Source: Algoriphagus machipongonensis
Lineage (GTDB): Bacteria > Bacteroidota > Bacteroidia > Cytophagales > Cyclobacteriaceae
Length of the DNA: 64,000 nt
Direction: 5' to 3'
NCBI RefSeq assembly: GCF_000166275.1
Contig: NZ_CM001023.1
Coordinates: 2,979,001-3,043,000, forward strand
Shown: positions 28,092 through 36,324 of the stretch, one piece after another
Layout: each line of letters begins with the position of its first letter
Numbering within the stretch: the stretch's first letter is position 1
Translations under genes and position numbers: made by a program
Notes under the pieces: generated by a model
Databases searched by the model: none
The model's input: only the letters and a program-made list of their open reading frames with translations
What the model was told of the DNA's origin: nothing

Positions 28092-28135
28092 ATTGTTTAG
28101 GTTAATAAAAATTTATCAACCTAAGTTAAAACAAT
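28092..28135 (-). other. Inverted repeat just upstream of the unrecognised gene
   Basis: TTAGGTT (28097-28103) and AACCTAA (28118-28124) are flanked by ATTGTTT and AAACAAT, giving a nested imperfect dyad 8 bases before the start codon at 28084. It could be an operator or a leader hairpin; AT-rich sequence makes chance possible. Confidence 0.3.
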
Positions 28136-28267
28136 ATTTCAACTATTTGATTTTCAGTTCTTTAAACTAATTTTTAATTAAAACATTAGAATAAAAATTG
28201 ACTTAAAAATGAAACTATACCTAGATAAAAAATAATTAAAACTACCTAATTACTAATTAATAGAAAT

Positions 28268-28298
28268 AAAAAAAAGTCTGATAATTTATACCAGACTT
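28268..28298 (-). terminator. Rho-independent terminator of the polysaccharide operon
   Basis: Stem AAGTCTG (28274-28280) / CAGACTT (28292-28298); on the minus strand it is followed by eight or more T. It ends the GT4-epimerase-rfbB unit. Confidence 0.85.
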
Positions 28299-28317
28299 CA
28301 CATATTCTTAAGGCTAG

Positions 28318-29373
28318 TTACCTGCTTCCATATAAATCAGAGTAATAATCCTGATAAGCTCCAGAAGTTACATGATCTAACCATTCTTGATTATTCAAAT
28401 ACCAATCAATGGTAAGCTCAATCCCTTCTTCAAATTGAAGACTTGGCTCCCAGCCTAACTCATCTTTAATTTTACTGGCATCGATAGCATATCTCATATC
28501 ATGCCCTGCTCGATCTGTCACAAAGGTGATCAACTTCTCAGAAGTACCTTTTTCTCTCCCCAGCTTTTCATCCATCTTTTGGCACAATAACCGCACGATA
28601 TCAATGTTCTTCCATTCATTAAAGCCTCCAATATTATAAGTGTCTCCTGCTTTTCCTGAATGAAAGACCGTATCAATTGCTCTGGCATGATCTTTCACAA
28701 ATAACCAATCCCTAATATTTTCTCCTTTCCCATATACAGGAAGTGCTTTATTGTTTTTGATATTGTGAATACATAATGGAATCAATTTCTCAGGAAAGTG
28801 ATTGGGACCGTAATTATTCGAGCAATTTGAGATCACAGTTCGCATTTTATATGTATTGGCATAAGCCCTTACAAAATGATCCGAGGAAGCTTTTGATGCT
28901 GAGTATGGAGACTGAGGATCATAAGATGTAGACTCCAAAAAGAAACCTCCATCTTCTAGAGAGCCATAAACCTCATCAGTAGAGACATGATAAAATAAAT
29001 GCTTATCTAGTTCTTTACCCCAGGCTTTTTTAGCTGAGTTTAGCAAATTTACGGTTCCAAAAACATTCGTTTTTACAAAAGCTAAAGGATCCGAAATAGA
29101 TCGATCTACATGTGATTCCGCTGCCAAATGTATCACATCTGTGATTCCATAATTAGAAAAAATCTCATCTAGAGTTTCGGCATCTTGAATGTCTGCCTTT
29201 AAGAAATGATAATTGCTAGCTCCTTCAATCTCTTTAAGATTCTCCAGATTACCGGCATAGGTAAGCGCATCCAGATTAAAAATCTGATAATCTGGATATT
29301 TTTCCACAAAAAGTTTCACCACATGGCTACCGATAAACCCGGCTCCACCTGTGATCAATATTGATTTTTTCAT
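28318..29373 (-). CDS. rfbB: dTDP-glucose 4,6-dehydratase
   Basis: 351 residues from ATG 29373, 10 bases after the stop of the preceding epimerase gene. Extended SDR fold: NAD-binding ILITGGAGFIGSHVVKLF, HLAAESHVDRSI, active-site STDEVYGSL (Thr-Asp-Glu triad) and YSASKASSDHFVRAY (Tyr-x-x-x-Lys). NCSNNYGPNHFPEKLIP is diagnostic for RfbB/RmlB. It forms dTDP-4-keto-6-deoxyglucose, the precursor of rhamnose and other 6-deoxysugars in surface polysaccharides. Last gene of a three-gene operon; the other rml genes (rfbA, rfbC, rfbD) are not in the window. Confidence 0.96.
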   Translation of the reverse strand: MKKSILITGGAGFIGSHVVKLFVEKYPDYQIFNLDALTYAGNLENLKEIEGASNYHFLKADIQDAETLDEIFSNYGITDVIHLAAESHVDRSISDPLAFVKTNVFGTVNLLNSAKKAWGKELDKHLFYHVSTDEVYGSLEDGGFFLESTSYDPQSPYSASKASSDHFVRAYANTYKMRTVISNCSNNYGPNHFPEKLIPLCIHNIKNNKALPVYGKGENIRDWLFVKDHARAIDTVFHSGKAGDTYNIGGFNEWKNIDIVRLLCQKMDEKLGREKGTSEKLITFVTDRAGHDMRYAIDASKIKDELGWEPSLQFEEGIELTIDWYLNNQEWLDHVTSGAYQDYYSDLYGSR

Positions 29374-29383
29374 GTCTAACGGA

Positions 29384-30436
29384 TTACTTTTTATAGTATT
29401 CTTGATACCATTCTGTAAAGGCTCGTACACCATCTTCTACGGAAGTTTCTGGCTTATAACCTGTATCTCTAATCAAATCGGATACTTCAGCATGGGAAGC
29501 TGGAACGTCTCCTGGTTGTAGAGGCAGTAGATTCATTTTCGCTTTTTTACCCAAACCCTTTTCTATTGCATGGATGTAATCCATCAATAATACTGGGGCA
29601 GAATTTCCAATATTATATACTTTATATGGAGCTACTCCACTTCCTGGATCAGGATTTTGTGGGTCAAAATCAGCATTTGGTTGTGCAGGTCTATCTGCTA
29701 CGCGGATCACACCTTCTACAATATCATCTATATAAGTAAAGTCCCTTTTCATGTTTCCATAATTAAAAACCTGAATGGGCTCATCTTTCATAATTGCCTC
29801 AGTAAATAAAAACAAGGCCATATCAGGCCTACCCCAAGGACCATAAGCAGTGAAAAATCTGAGTCCTGTTGTGGGGATTTCAAACAAATGGCTATAGGTA
29901 TGAGCCATTAATTCATTCGATTTCTTTGAAGCAGCATACAAGCTGATGGGATGATCAACCGAATCAGAAGTGGAAAATGGCATTTTCTCATTTGATCCAT
30001 AAACCGAACTTGAGGATGCATAAACTAAATGTTTGACAGGATAGAAACGACAAGCCTCTAAAATGTTCAAGAAAGCAATAATATTACTCTGAATATATGC
30101 TTCTGGATGAGTAAGGGAATGTCTTACTCCCGCTTGAGCCGCTAGATGAATTACTACGTCAAACTTCTCGGTTTTAAACAACTCCAGTAATTCATCCTTT
30201 TCTGTCAAATCCTCCTTTACAAAGCGGTAGGAAGGATAAGATTGGGATTGAACCAATTTATTTAAACCTATATCTTCCCTGGCGATTCCCATAGTAGCCA
30301 GCCTAGCATATTTTAAGTCTATGTCGTAATAATCATTGATTACATCAAGTCCTACTACTTCATCTCCCCTTTCCAACAAAGATTTTGCAACGTGAAAACC
30401 AATAAATCCAGCTGTTCCGGTAACCAGAAATTTCAT
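29384..30436 (-). CDS. NAD-dependent epimerase, UDP-glucuronate 4-epimerase type
   Basis: 350 residues. Starts [30 protein letters not shown] and then has [13 protein letters not shown], which is characteristic of UDP-glucuronate/UDP-galacturonate 4-epimerases. Other blocks are [21 protein letters not shown], the active site [13 protein letters not shown] and [15 protein letters not shown]. It would interconvert UDP-glucuronate and UDP-galacturonate for extracellular or capsular polysaccharide. It follows the glycosyltransferase gene by 39 bases and precedes rfbB by 10, in one operon under the promoter upstream of the glycosyltransferase. Confidence 0.92.
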   Translation of the reverse strand: MKFLVTGTAGFIGFHVAKSLLERGDEVVGLDVINDYYDIDLKYARLATMGIAREDIGLNKLVQSQSYPSYRFVKEDLTEKDELLELFKTEKFDVVIHLAAQAGVRHSLTHPEAYIQSNIIAFLNILEACRFYPVKHLVYASSSSVYGSNEKMPFSTSDSVDHPISLYAASKKSNELMAHTYSHLFEIPTTGLRFFTAYGPWGRPDMALFLFTEAIMKDEPIQVFNYGNMKRDFTYIDDIVEGVIRVADRPAQPNADFDPQNPDPGSGVAPYKVYNIGNSAPVLLMDYIHAIEKGLGKKAKMNLLPLQPGDVPASHAEVSDLIRDTGYKPETSVEDGVRAFTEWYQEYYKK

Positions 30437-30475
30437 ATGATATGGTATAAAATGTAATGAAGTCCTAAATATAAA

Positions 30476-31642
30476 TTATTCTGCTGGACTGACCTCCTTT
30501 AAAAGCGTTTGGTATCTTTCAAAAATTTGCTGATGAACGAAAGTTCTATTGTAGTTTTTGGTGACTTCCTCAAATAGTGCCAAAGCCATTTGCGCCATCT
30601 TATCCCGTTTAACATAAGCAAACTCCATGGCTTCCTTTAAAACTGCAGCGTCTTTTACAGGGAAAATCAATCCTGTTTTTTGTTGAGTTATCAAATCCAC
30701 ATTCCCAATAATATCCGAACAAATGACAGGCAATTGCATGGCTCCTGCTTCTAATAACACATTAGGAAAACCTTCTCTATGCGATGGGTGTACTAGAACA
30801 TCTGCCAAAGCCATGTAATGAGCCACATGATCTGACCAATCAATTTGAACAATCCTAGGGTGATCATTGATTGTCTGTATCGTCTCTGGTGAAAGAGGGT
30901 TTAATTCCTGCTCAAAGCTACCTAGCAAAACAAGCTTTGACTTGTTGACTATTTTAGAGTTTGTAAATGCGGATACTAATTCATCAATTCCTTTGTCTTT
31001 GACCAATCTACCCACAGACAAAATCACAAAATCGTCTTCTCCAGGTAAAATCCTCATAGTCGCAGCCACAAGGTGATTCTCCTTAAGAGAGTTCCTATTA
31101 AACTTGGATAAATCTACCCCATTTGAGGAACCGTTACCGATGATGTGTAATTTATCCTCGGAACTTAGGTTCTCCTCTATCACAAACTTTTTAAGACCAT
31201 TGGAATTCGGCCAAACTTCTGTTGCATATTGGTAGGTATATCTTTCCACTTTTTCTAAAAGACCTTTTTTCCCTCCTTCAGCGGCCATGTAAGGAATTCC
31301 TGCAAGCGTATGAATTCTAACCTTTACTCCGGCAAGTTTTGCCGCAATCATCCCTAAAATTCCTGCTTTTGGGGTATGTGTATGTACAATATCAGGTTCC
31401 TCTTTTTTGAATAGCTGATACAATTGCCAAAGACACTTAAGGTCTTGAATCGGAGTAATTTGCCTTGTAAAATGGATAGCTTCATGCTTTACGCCTTCTG
31501 CTTTAATTATTTGGGGGATTTCTCTCCCCTCTGCACTCACCATCATGACTTCCATACCCTTTTCTTTCATAAACTTCATTTGCCCAGCCAGCAATAGTTT
31601 AAGTGAAATAGGGACTGTGGTGATTCTTATTATTTTAGGCAT
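30476..31642 (-). CDS. Glycosyltransferase family 4 (GT-B)
   Basis: 388 residues. N-terminal domain MPKIIRITTVPISLKLLL, PDIVHTHTPKAGILGMIAA and VRIHTLAGIPYMAAEGGKKG; the C-terminal nucleotide-sugar domain contains ILSVGRLVKDKGIDELVSA and the retaining-GT4 motif HPSHREGFPNVLLEAGAM with the E-x7-E pair. Such enzymes add a sugar to a lipid-linked surface polysaccharide at the inner membrane. First gene of the operon with the UDP-glucuronate epimerase and rfbB. A good Bacteroidota promoter lies 20-55 bases upstream. The acceptor and sugar cannot be told. Confidence 0.93.
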   Translation of the reverse strand: MPKIIRITTVPISLKLLLAGQMKFMKEKGMEVMMVSAEGREIPQIIKAEGVKHEAIHFTRQITPIQDLKCLWQLYQLFKKEEPDIVHTHTPKAGILGMIAAKLAGVKVRIHTLAGIPYMAAEGGKKGLLEKVERYTYQYATEVWPNSNGLKKFVIEENLSSEDKLHIIGNGSSNGVDLSKFNRNSLKENHLVAATMRILPGEDDFVILSVGRLVKDKGIDELVSAFTNSKIVNKSKLVLLGSFEQELNPLSPETIQTINDHPRIVQIDWSDHVAHYMALADVLVHPSHREGFPNVLLEAGAMQLPVICSDIIGNVDLITQQKTGLIFPVKDAAVLKEAMEFAYVKRDKMAQMALALFEEVTKNYNRTFVHQQIFERYQTLLKEVSPAE

Positions 31643-31662
31643 GAAAAAGATTTGGATTGGCG

Positions 31663-31697
31663 CAAAGGTAAGATTTTAAAGCTTTTTATGCCCCAAA
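31663..31697 (-). promoter_or_regulatory. Bacteroidota-type promoter of the polysaccharide operon
   Basis: On the minus strand TTTG (31694-31697), a 23-base spacer, then TACCTTTG (31663-31670), matching -33 TTTG and -7 TAnnTTTG. It lies about 20 bases before the ATG at 31642. Confidence 0.65.
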
Positions 31698-31731
31698 AAC
31701 TGCAAATGGTATTCCAAAGAATCTGAATTTC

Positions 31732-31932
31732 TCAATCCTTTTCCTCCAATTCAAAAATTTCCTCTAAACTGACATTAAAAACTCTGGAAATTTTTAGTGC
31801 CAACACCGTGGACGGCACATACTTCCCCGCCTCGATACTATTGATCGTTTGCCTTGACACATTGACCTTTTCAGCTAAATCTTGTTGCGTTAGGTTATTT
31901 TTGGCACGTTCTACTTTAATCGTGTTTTTCAT
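31732..31932 (-). CDS. XRE family helix-turn-helix transcriptional regulator
   Basis: 66 residues, a minimal Cro/CI-type HTH domain: KVERAKNNLTQQDLAEKVNVSRQTINSIEAGKYVPSTVLALKISR, with the recognition helix SRQTINSIE. There is no sensor or dimerisation domain beyond the five helices, as in short regulators paired with small membrane proteins. It lies 105 bases after the four-helix membrane protein gene on the same strand. The promoter of that gene sits inside a perfect 10-bp inverted repeat, a plausible binding site for this protein and hence autoregulation (inference). Confidence 0.93.
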   Translation of the reverse strand: MKNTIKVERAKNNLTQQDLAEKVNVSRQTINSIEAGKYVPSTVLALKISRVFNVSLEEIFELEEKD

Positions 31933-32037
31933 GCGATATAAAGTGAATTTCTATACTCTTGAAAATTGACCCATTGAAACCTTTGGATCATACTGTCAAC
32001 ATGGGATAGCATTTTAAACATCATCGTTTCTTTTATA

Positions 32038-32454
32038 TCAATCTTTTGAGGACATATATTTCTGGTATTGGAATGCAGCATAGATGTATGCATTTAATAA
32101 AAATAAGACCAAATAGGCGGTGAACATCTCACTTGTGATTCGATCAAAGCGGATATAGTTTATAATCATAATTGCTCCTAATCCCCAGATTACCCAATAG
32201 GTTCCTGTTTGGAATGCCTGAAGTCTAAAACTTTTGATCATTTCATCCTCTTCCTTTTCTTTCGAGAGGTTCAAAATCCCAAATCCAATAGCCCAAAAGC
32301 CATAAATTATTTGAGACGAATCATCAGGTGAAATACCCACTTTGAGAAACGCCATTCCTATTACTAAAAGAACAGGAAGTGGAAATATAAAGTACGCCAC
32401 TTTCTTCCAGCCTGACGGCAACAATGGTACATGTAAAATTGATTTCTTTTCCAT
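32038..32454 (-). CDS. Four-helix membrane protein paired with an XRE regulator
   Basis: 138 residues from ATG 32454. The promoter -7 box overlaps the alternative GTG start 21 bases upstream, which rules that start out. Four hydrophobic helices are visible: YFIFPLPVLLVIGMAFL, YGFWAIGFGILNL, TGTYWVIWGLGAIMIINYI and AYLVLFLLNAYIYAAF, with a charged loop (SKEKEEDEMIKS) after the second. I do not recognise a named family. Similar small membrane proteins often sit beside short XRE regulators and may influence their activity. Its promoter is strong and flanked by an inverted repeat. Confidence 0.78.
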   Translation of the reverse strand: MEKKSILHVPLLPSGWKKVAYFIFPLPVLLVIGMAFLKVGISPDDSSQIIYGFWAIGFGILNLSKEKEEDEMIKSFRLQAFQTGTYWVIWGLGAIMIINYIRFDRITSEMFTAYLVLFLLNAYIYAAFQYQKYMSSKD

Positions 32455-32504
32455 AAGTAAAGTTATTTTTACCAAATGTAAAACAAACTTTACTTTTTAT
32501 CAAA
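32455..32504 (-). promoter_or_regulatory. Promoter embedded in a perfect 10-bp inverted repeat (putative XRE operator)
   Basis: Minus-strand -33 TTTG (32501-32504), 20-base spacer, -7 TACATTTG (32473-32480). Around the -7 box lie AAGTAAAGTT (32455-32464) and AACTTTACTT (32486-32495), exact inverse complements whose centres are 31 bp apart, close to three helical turns. The ATG follows immediately at 32454. Binding at both arms would cover the promoter. Confidence 0.7.
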
Positions 32505-32635
32505 TTTGTTTTCCAATTTATGTTTCAGATAGAGTTAGGAATGGGGATTTTTTGATTGAAAATTCTATGTTTCAGTAAAAAACAAGGCTTTTATTTACCT
32601 TTAAGCATTCTTTACACTCATTTATTTGTAACTAC

Positions 32636-33439
32636 ATGCTATCCACTCAAAAAATTGCAATTATAGGCTGTGGTAATCTAGGCTCCTCTATCGCCAATGG
32701 GCTTTTAGAAAAAGAGAGCTTTGATGCTAAAAACTTGACGCTAACTAAAAGGAATACAATCAGTTTATCTGATTTCGAGGCAAGGGGCGCTCATGTTCAT
32801 AGCGATAATGTCATGGCCGCAAAATATGCTGACATCATACTTTTAGGAGTAAAACCATATAATGTAGCTCCCCTATTGAAGGAAATCAAACCAGTTCTGG
32901 ATCCAAAGAAACAGGTGATCATCTCACTTGCCACTGGGATAAGTTTGGCTGAAATGTATGAGGTATTGGATTCCAAAACTGTGACATTTAGAGCGATGCC
33001 AAACATAGCAGCAGACATTCAGGAATCGATTACCTGCGTTTGTCAGCAAGGAGCAAGCTTAAAGCAAATCGAAATCATCAAGCAACTCTTCGATTCAATT
33101 GGGATTACTATTGATATTGATGAAAAGCTCATGGAAGCAGCAACAGTACTCGGAGCTTGTGGAATTGCCTATGTACTCAGGTTTATGCGAGCCATGATTC
33201 AAGGAGGTATTCAGATTGGTTTCGATTCTAAGACGGCTAGTAGAATTGTTAACCAAACTGTCAAAGGTGCCGCAGAGTTGATGATTCAGCAAAACACGCA
33301 TCCAGAAGAGGCCATCGATAAAGTGACAACTCCAAAAGGATGTACGATCGTAGGACTAAATGAAATGGAACATCAAGGATTTAGTTCTGCTATGGTTAGA
33401 GGTGTGATTGCCAGTTTTGAAAAAATTGAAAAAAAATAA
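32636..33439 (+). CDS. proC: Pyrroline-5-carboxylate reductase
   Basis: 267 residues. Rossmann start IAIIGCGNLGSSIANGLLEK, then ADIILLGVKPYNVAPLL, and the C-terminal dimerisation domain with VLGACGIAYVLRFMRAMIQGGIQIGF and TTPKGCTIVGLNEMEHQGF, which are signature blocks of ProC. The enzyme reduces 1-pyrroline-5-carboxylate to L-proline with NAD(P)H in the cytosol. It is complete, stands alone, and is divergent from the XRE pair. Other proline genes (proA, proB) are not in the window. Confidence 0.95.
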   Translation: MLSTQKIAIIGCGNLGSSIANGLLEKESFDAKNLTLTKRNTISLSDFEARGAHVHSDNVMAAKYADIILLGVKPYNVAPLLKEIKPVLDPKKQVIISLATGISLAEMYEVLDSKTVTFRAMPNIAADIQESITCVCQQGASLKQIEIIKQLFDSIGITIDIDEKLMEAATVLGACGIAYVLRFMRAMIQGGIQIGFDSKTASRIVNQTVKGAAELMIQQNTHPEEAIDKVTTPKGCTIVGLNEMEHQGFSSAMVRGVIASFEKIEKK

Positions 33440-33528
33440 GGTGTTTTCTGAAGGAAATTAAATTATCAAGGAATAGTTAAGTATTATCCATTTAAAGTCA
33501 TATTTGTTCAAAAAAGAATAATTTATTT

Positions 33529-33562
33529 TTTGTTTTTCTTTTGAATGTTTTTACTAGTTTTG
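33529..33562 (+). promoter_or_regulatory. Promoter of a putative small RNA or micropeptide gene
   Basis: TTTG (33529-33532), a 22-base spacer and TAGTTTTG (33555-33562) match the Bacteroidota -33/-7 elements. It points away from proC into a region with no conventional gene that ends in a strong terminator. Confidence 0.55.
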
Positions 33563-33568
33563 TCTTGG

Positions 33569-33709
33569 GTGATAAACAACTTTTGCTATTCCTTTTTAAA
33601 TGACACGATTTTTCAAGGAAGGACTGTTTGGTAATTTTTCCCTCCTTCCTTTATTTCCTAACATTAAATGAAAAAGCCTTTTGACATGCATGTCAAAAGG
33701 CTTTTTCTT
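33569..33709 (+). ncRNA. Putative small RNA (about 140 nt), possibly encoding a 23-residue peptide
   Basis: Downstream of the promoter at 33529-33562 the predicted transcript has a 9-bp hairpin (AAGGAAGGA 33615-33623 / TCCTTCCTT 33643-33651, 19-nt loop) and ends at the perfect palindrome 33671-33706. The only open frame is 33600-33671, reading MTRFFKEGLFGNF followed by SLLPLFPNIK, 23 residues, hydrophobic with three basic residues. Its stop codon touches the terminator stem. Either an sRNA or a very short peptide gene is possible; there is no family match I know. Confidence 0.42.
33671..33706. terminator. Bidirectional terminator, perfect 36-bp palindrome
   Basis: AAAAAGCCTTTTGACATG is followed directly by its exact reverse complement, giving an A-run, an 18-bp stem and a T-run on both strands. 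It lies before the stop of the TlpA-like gene (-) and after the putative small RNA (+). Confidence 0.93.
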
Positions 33710-33726
33710 TATGGTCTTATCTGTCT

Positions 33727-34836
33727 TTACTCGAAAATCTCTTTCAACTTACTTTCTAGACTTGGTCCTCTCAAATCTTTACCAATGATTTTTCCTTCTG
33801 GATCTATTAAATAGGTTGCTGGGATCGCGTTGATCTGATAGGTTGTAGCAGCTTCAGAATTAAAATACTTTAAATCTGATACTTGCGTCCAAGTCAGTTG
33901 ATCTTCAAAAATCGCATCAATCCAGGCTTCTCTCGTTCTGTCAAGAGAAACACCAAATACTTCAAAACCTTGGTCTTTGTACTCATTGTATAACCGAACC
34001 ACATTAGGGTTTTCTTCACGACAAGGCTTACACCATCCCGCCCAGAAATCAATCATCACGTACTTTCCTCTGAAGTCTGATAGTTTAACAGTTTGTCCTT
34101 CCGGGTTTGGCAACTCTATCTCAGGTGCTACTTGCCCCATGGACAATGGTCTCATCTCATCTAGCTGCTGCTTTAATTGGATGATCATTTTTGTTTCAGG
34201 GTATTTTTGGTCTAACTCAGCTACCAGACTATCAATAAACTGAAACTCATTTTTTGAGTTCAAAAGTCCCACTGCAGCCAGGGAAGCAAAACTATCCCCC
34301 ATACTATTAATGGCCTCTTTTACTTTCTTTGCTTGATTATCTTCTAAAAGCAATGCGTCTGATTGGATTTTCTTGATTTGATCAGAATCATTATTACTCA
34401 TTGCCTCATAATACGCCTCATTAAGCGCATTGACATCTTCTTGATAGCTGGTAATCAACACATCAATTTTCTGCATTTCCTGGCTATCCTTGGAACCTTC
34501 CAAAACCAAACTTTCTGGATCAGAAAAATCATAGTTGATATTTACGTCATCGTTTAACAACGCCAGTCTTACAGAACGTTGCCCAAATAAATTCAACTCA
34601 TAAAAGGTCGGTACATCGATCTCCAAAGAATAATCAAAATTACCATTTGCATCCAACTGAACTGTATCCACAACCACGGGTCTGCTTTCAGTAAATTTCG
34701 ACAAAACCACATGCCCTTCTGGGGCATTTTCTATTTTCCCGGAAACACTGACTTTTCCATCATTTTCAGATTCTCCACTACAAGAAAGTAATGCGAGGAA
34801 TGTGAAAAGAACTAGACTATTTAATGTATATCTCAT
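33727..34836 (-). CDS. TlpA-like thiol:disulfide oxidoreductase lipoprotein (DUF4369 + thioredoxin fold)
   Basis: 369 residues. Lipoprotein signal with lipobox LLSC (Cys19). Residues about 28-125 look like the DUF4369 beta domain (VSVSGKIENAPEGHVVLSK). A helical linker leads to the thioredoxin domain beginning MGQVAPEIELPNPEGQTVKLSD, with active-site WCKPC (Cys269, Cys272) and the cis-proline loop AIPATYLID. Such proteins are membrane-bound periplasmic reductants in Bacteroidota, involved in disulfide or cytochrome maturation or redox stress. It starts 3 bases after gatB, so it is probably transcribed with alaS and gatB. Confidence 0.92.
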   Translation of the reverse strand: MRYTLNSLVLFTFLALLSCSGESENDGKVSVSGKIENAPEGHVVLSKFTESRPVVVDTVQLDANGNFDYSLEIDVPTFYELNLFGQRSVRLALLNDDVNINYDFSDPESLVLEGSKDSQEMQKIDVLITSYQEDVNALNEAYYEAMSNNDSDQIKKIQSDALLLEDNQAKKVKEAINSMGDSFASLAAVGLLNSKNEFQFIDSLVAELDQKYPETKMIIQLKQQLDEMRPLSMGQVAPEIELPNPEGQTVKLSDFRGKYVMIDFWAGWCKPCREENPNVVRLYNEYKDQGFEVFGVSLDRTREAWIDAIFEDQLTWTQVSDLKYFNSEAATTYQINAIPATYLIDPEGKIIGKDLRGPSLESKLKEIFE

Positions 34837-34839
34837 GTT

Positions 34840-36303
34840 TTATTTAGCTTCTAATAATTCTGTCAATAGCTTGGAGGCAACTTTGGGATCAGCTTTTCCT
34901 TGGGATTTTTTCATCACCTGCCCCATAAACATCCCAATAAGGCCTTTCTTACCCGACCTATATTCCGCTACCTTTCCTTTATTCTCTTCTAAAACTGCTT
35001 CTATGATCGGTTTGATAGATGATTCATTGCTTTCCTGAATCAAATTCAATCGCTGTGCAATTTCTAATGGGCTCTCCTTCGATGATTTAATCATTTCCGG
35101 ATACACTTTTTGAGAAGCAATCGTATAGCTAACTTTTCCTTCATCAATAAGTTTGATTAACTCAGCTAAAGATTCCGAGCGAACAGGAAAATCCTTGATG
35201 GATAGATTCAGTTCATTGAGACTGGACTTAATTGGCCCCATCACCCAATTGGAAGCCGCTTTGAAGTTCTGAGTTTTACCGCATAGCTCTGAAAACCAAA
35301 TCGCGGTTTCTTTTGATTCAGTAAGGAAGCTCGCATCGTAGTCGGGCAAGCCATACTCCTCCACAAATTTCTTATGAAAATCTCTTGGCAGCATGGGCAT
35401 GGAATCAGTGATTGAATTCAACCATTCATCCGAAATAACCACAGGACTCAAATCAGGCTCTGGAAAATAACGATAATCGTTTAAATCTTCCTTTGTACGC
35501 ATACTTGCCGTAAGCCCAGTGCCTGCATCAAAAGTTCTGGTTTCGGAAATGATTTCTTTCCCTTCTTCCAATAAGCCTATGATACGGTTATGCTCATGCT
35601 CAATCGCCCGAAACACATTTCGGAAAGAGTTCATGTTTTTCACCTCAACTTTTTTGCCTAGTTCCTTGGCACCTTTCAGCATCACAGAAATATTGGCATC
35701 ACAGCGAAGAGATCCTTCTTCCATATTGGCATCGCAAATGTCGAGGTACTTCACGAGTTTTTTTACTTCAACAAGAAAAGCATAAGCCTCTTCGGGACTA
35801 TGCATGTCTGGTTCAGTAACAATCTCGATTAATGGAGTTCCCGCACGATTGAAGTCTACCAAAGTGTCGCTTTCTCCAGCGAGGTGGATTGACTTACCGG
35901 CATCCTCTTCTAAATGTACCCGGTTAAGGATTACTTCCTTTTTGGTTCCATCAGCTAACTGGATTGGAACTGTTCCTCCTACGCAAATAGGACCTTTATC
36001 CTGAGTTAATTGAAAGCCCTTTGGAAGGTCTGGGTAAAAGTAATTTTTTCGGGCAAAAACATTATGTCTCGTGATTTCAGAATTACAAGCCAATCCCATC
36101 TTCATAGCAAACTCAATCACCTTTTTATTCACCTTTGGTAAGGTGCCGGGATGACCTAGTGTAATCACCGAGATTTGGGTATTTGGCGCTCCTCCGTACT
36201 CTGTTGAGTCAGATGCATAAATCTTGCTTTCTGTCATCAACTGAGCATGCACCTCTAGCCCAATAACCAACTGATATTTATTCTTTATTTCCTCGCTAAT
36301 CAT
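34840..36303 (-). CDS. gatB: Asp-tRNA(Asn)/Glu-tRNA(Gln) amidotransferase subunit B
   Basis: 487 residues, full length. Signature blocks are YQLVIGLEVHAQLMTESKIY, LGHPGTLPKVNK, YFYPDLPKGFQLTQ, GRAGTPLIEIVTEPD in the form NRAGTPLIEIVTEPD, MEEGSLRCDANIS and the C-terminal YqeY-like helical domain ending with QVMKKSQGKADP. GatB activates mischarged Glu-tRNA(Gln) or Asp-tRNA(Asn) by phosphorylation before amide transfer with GatA and GatC. Those partners are not in the window. It follows alaS by 21 bases and precedes the TlpA-like gene by 3 bases. Confidence 0.97.
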   Translation of the reverse strand: MISEEIKNKYQLVIGLEVHAQLMTESKIYASDSTEYGGAPNTQISVITLGHPGTLPKVNKKVIEFAMKMGLACNSEITRHNVFARKNYFYPDLPKGFQLTQDKGPICVGGTVPIQLADGTKKEVILNRVHLEEDAGKSIHLAGESDTLVDFNRAGTPLIEIVTEPDMHSPEEAYAFLVEVKKLVKYLDICDANMEEGSLRCDANISVMLKGAKELGKKVEVKNMNSFRNVFRAIEHEHNRIIGLLEEGKEIISETRTFDAGTGLTASMRTKEDLNDYRYFPEPDLSPVVISDEWLNSITDSMPMLPRDFHKKFVEEYGLPDYDASFLTESKETAIWFSELCGKTQNFKAASNWVMGPIKSSLNELNLSIKDFPVRSESLAELIKLIDEGKVSYTIASQKVYPEMIKSSKESPLEIAQRLNLIQESNESSIKPIIEAVLEENKGKVAEYRSGKKGLIGMFMGQVMKKSQGKADPKVASKLLTELLEAK

Positions 36304-36324
36304 TACAGCGTAAATTCTATTTAC

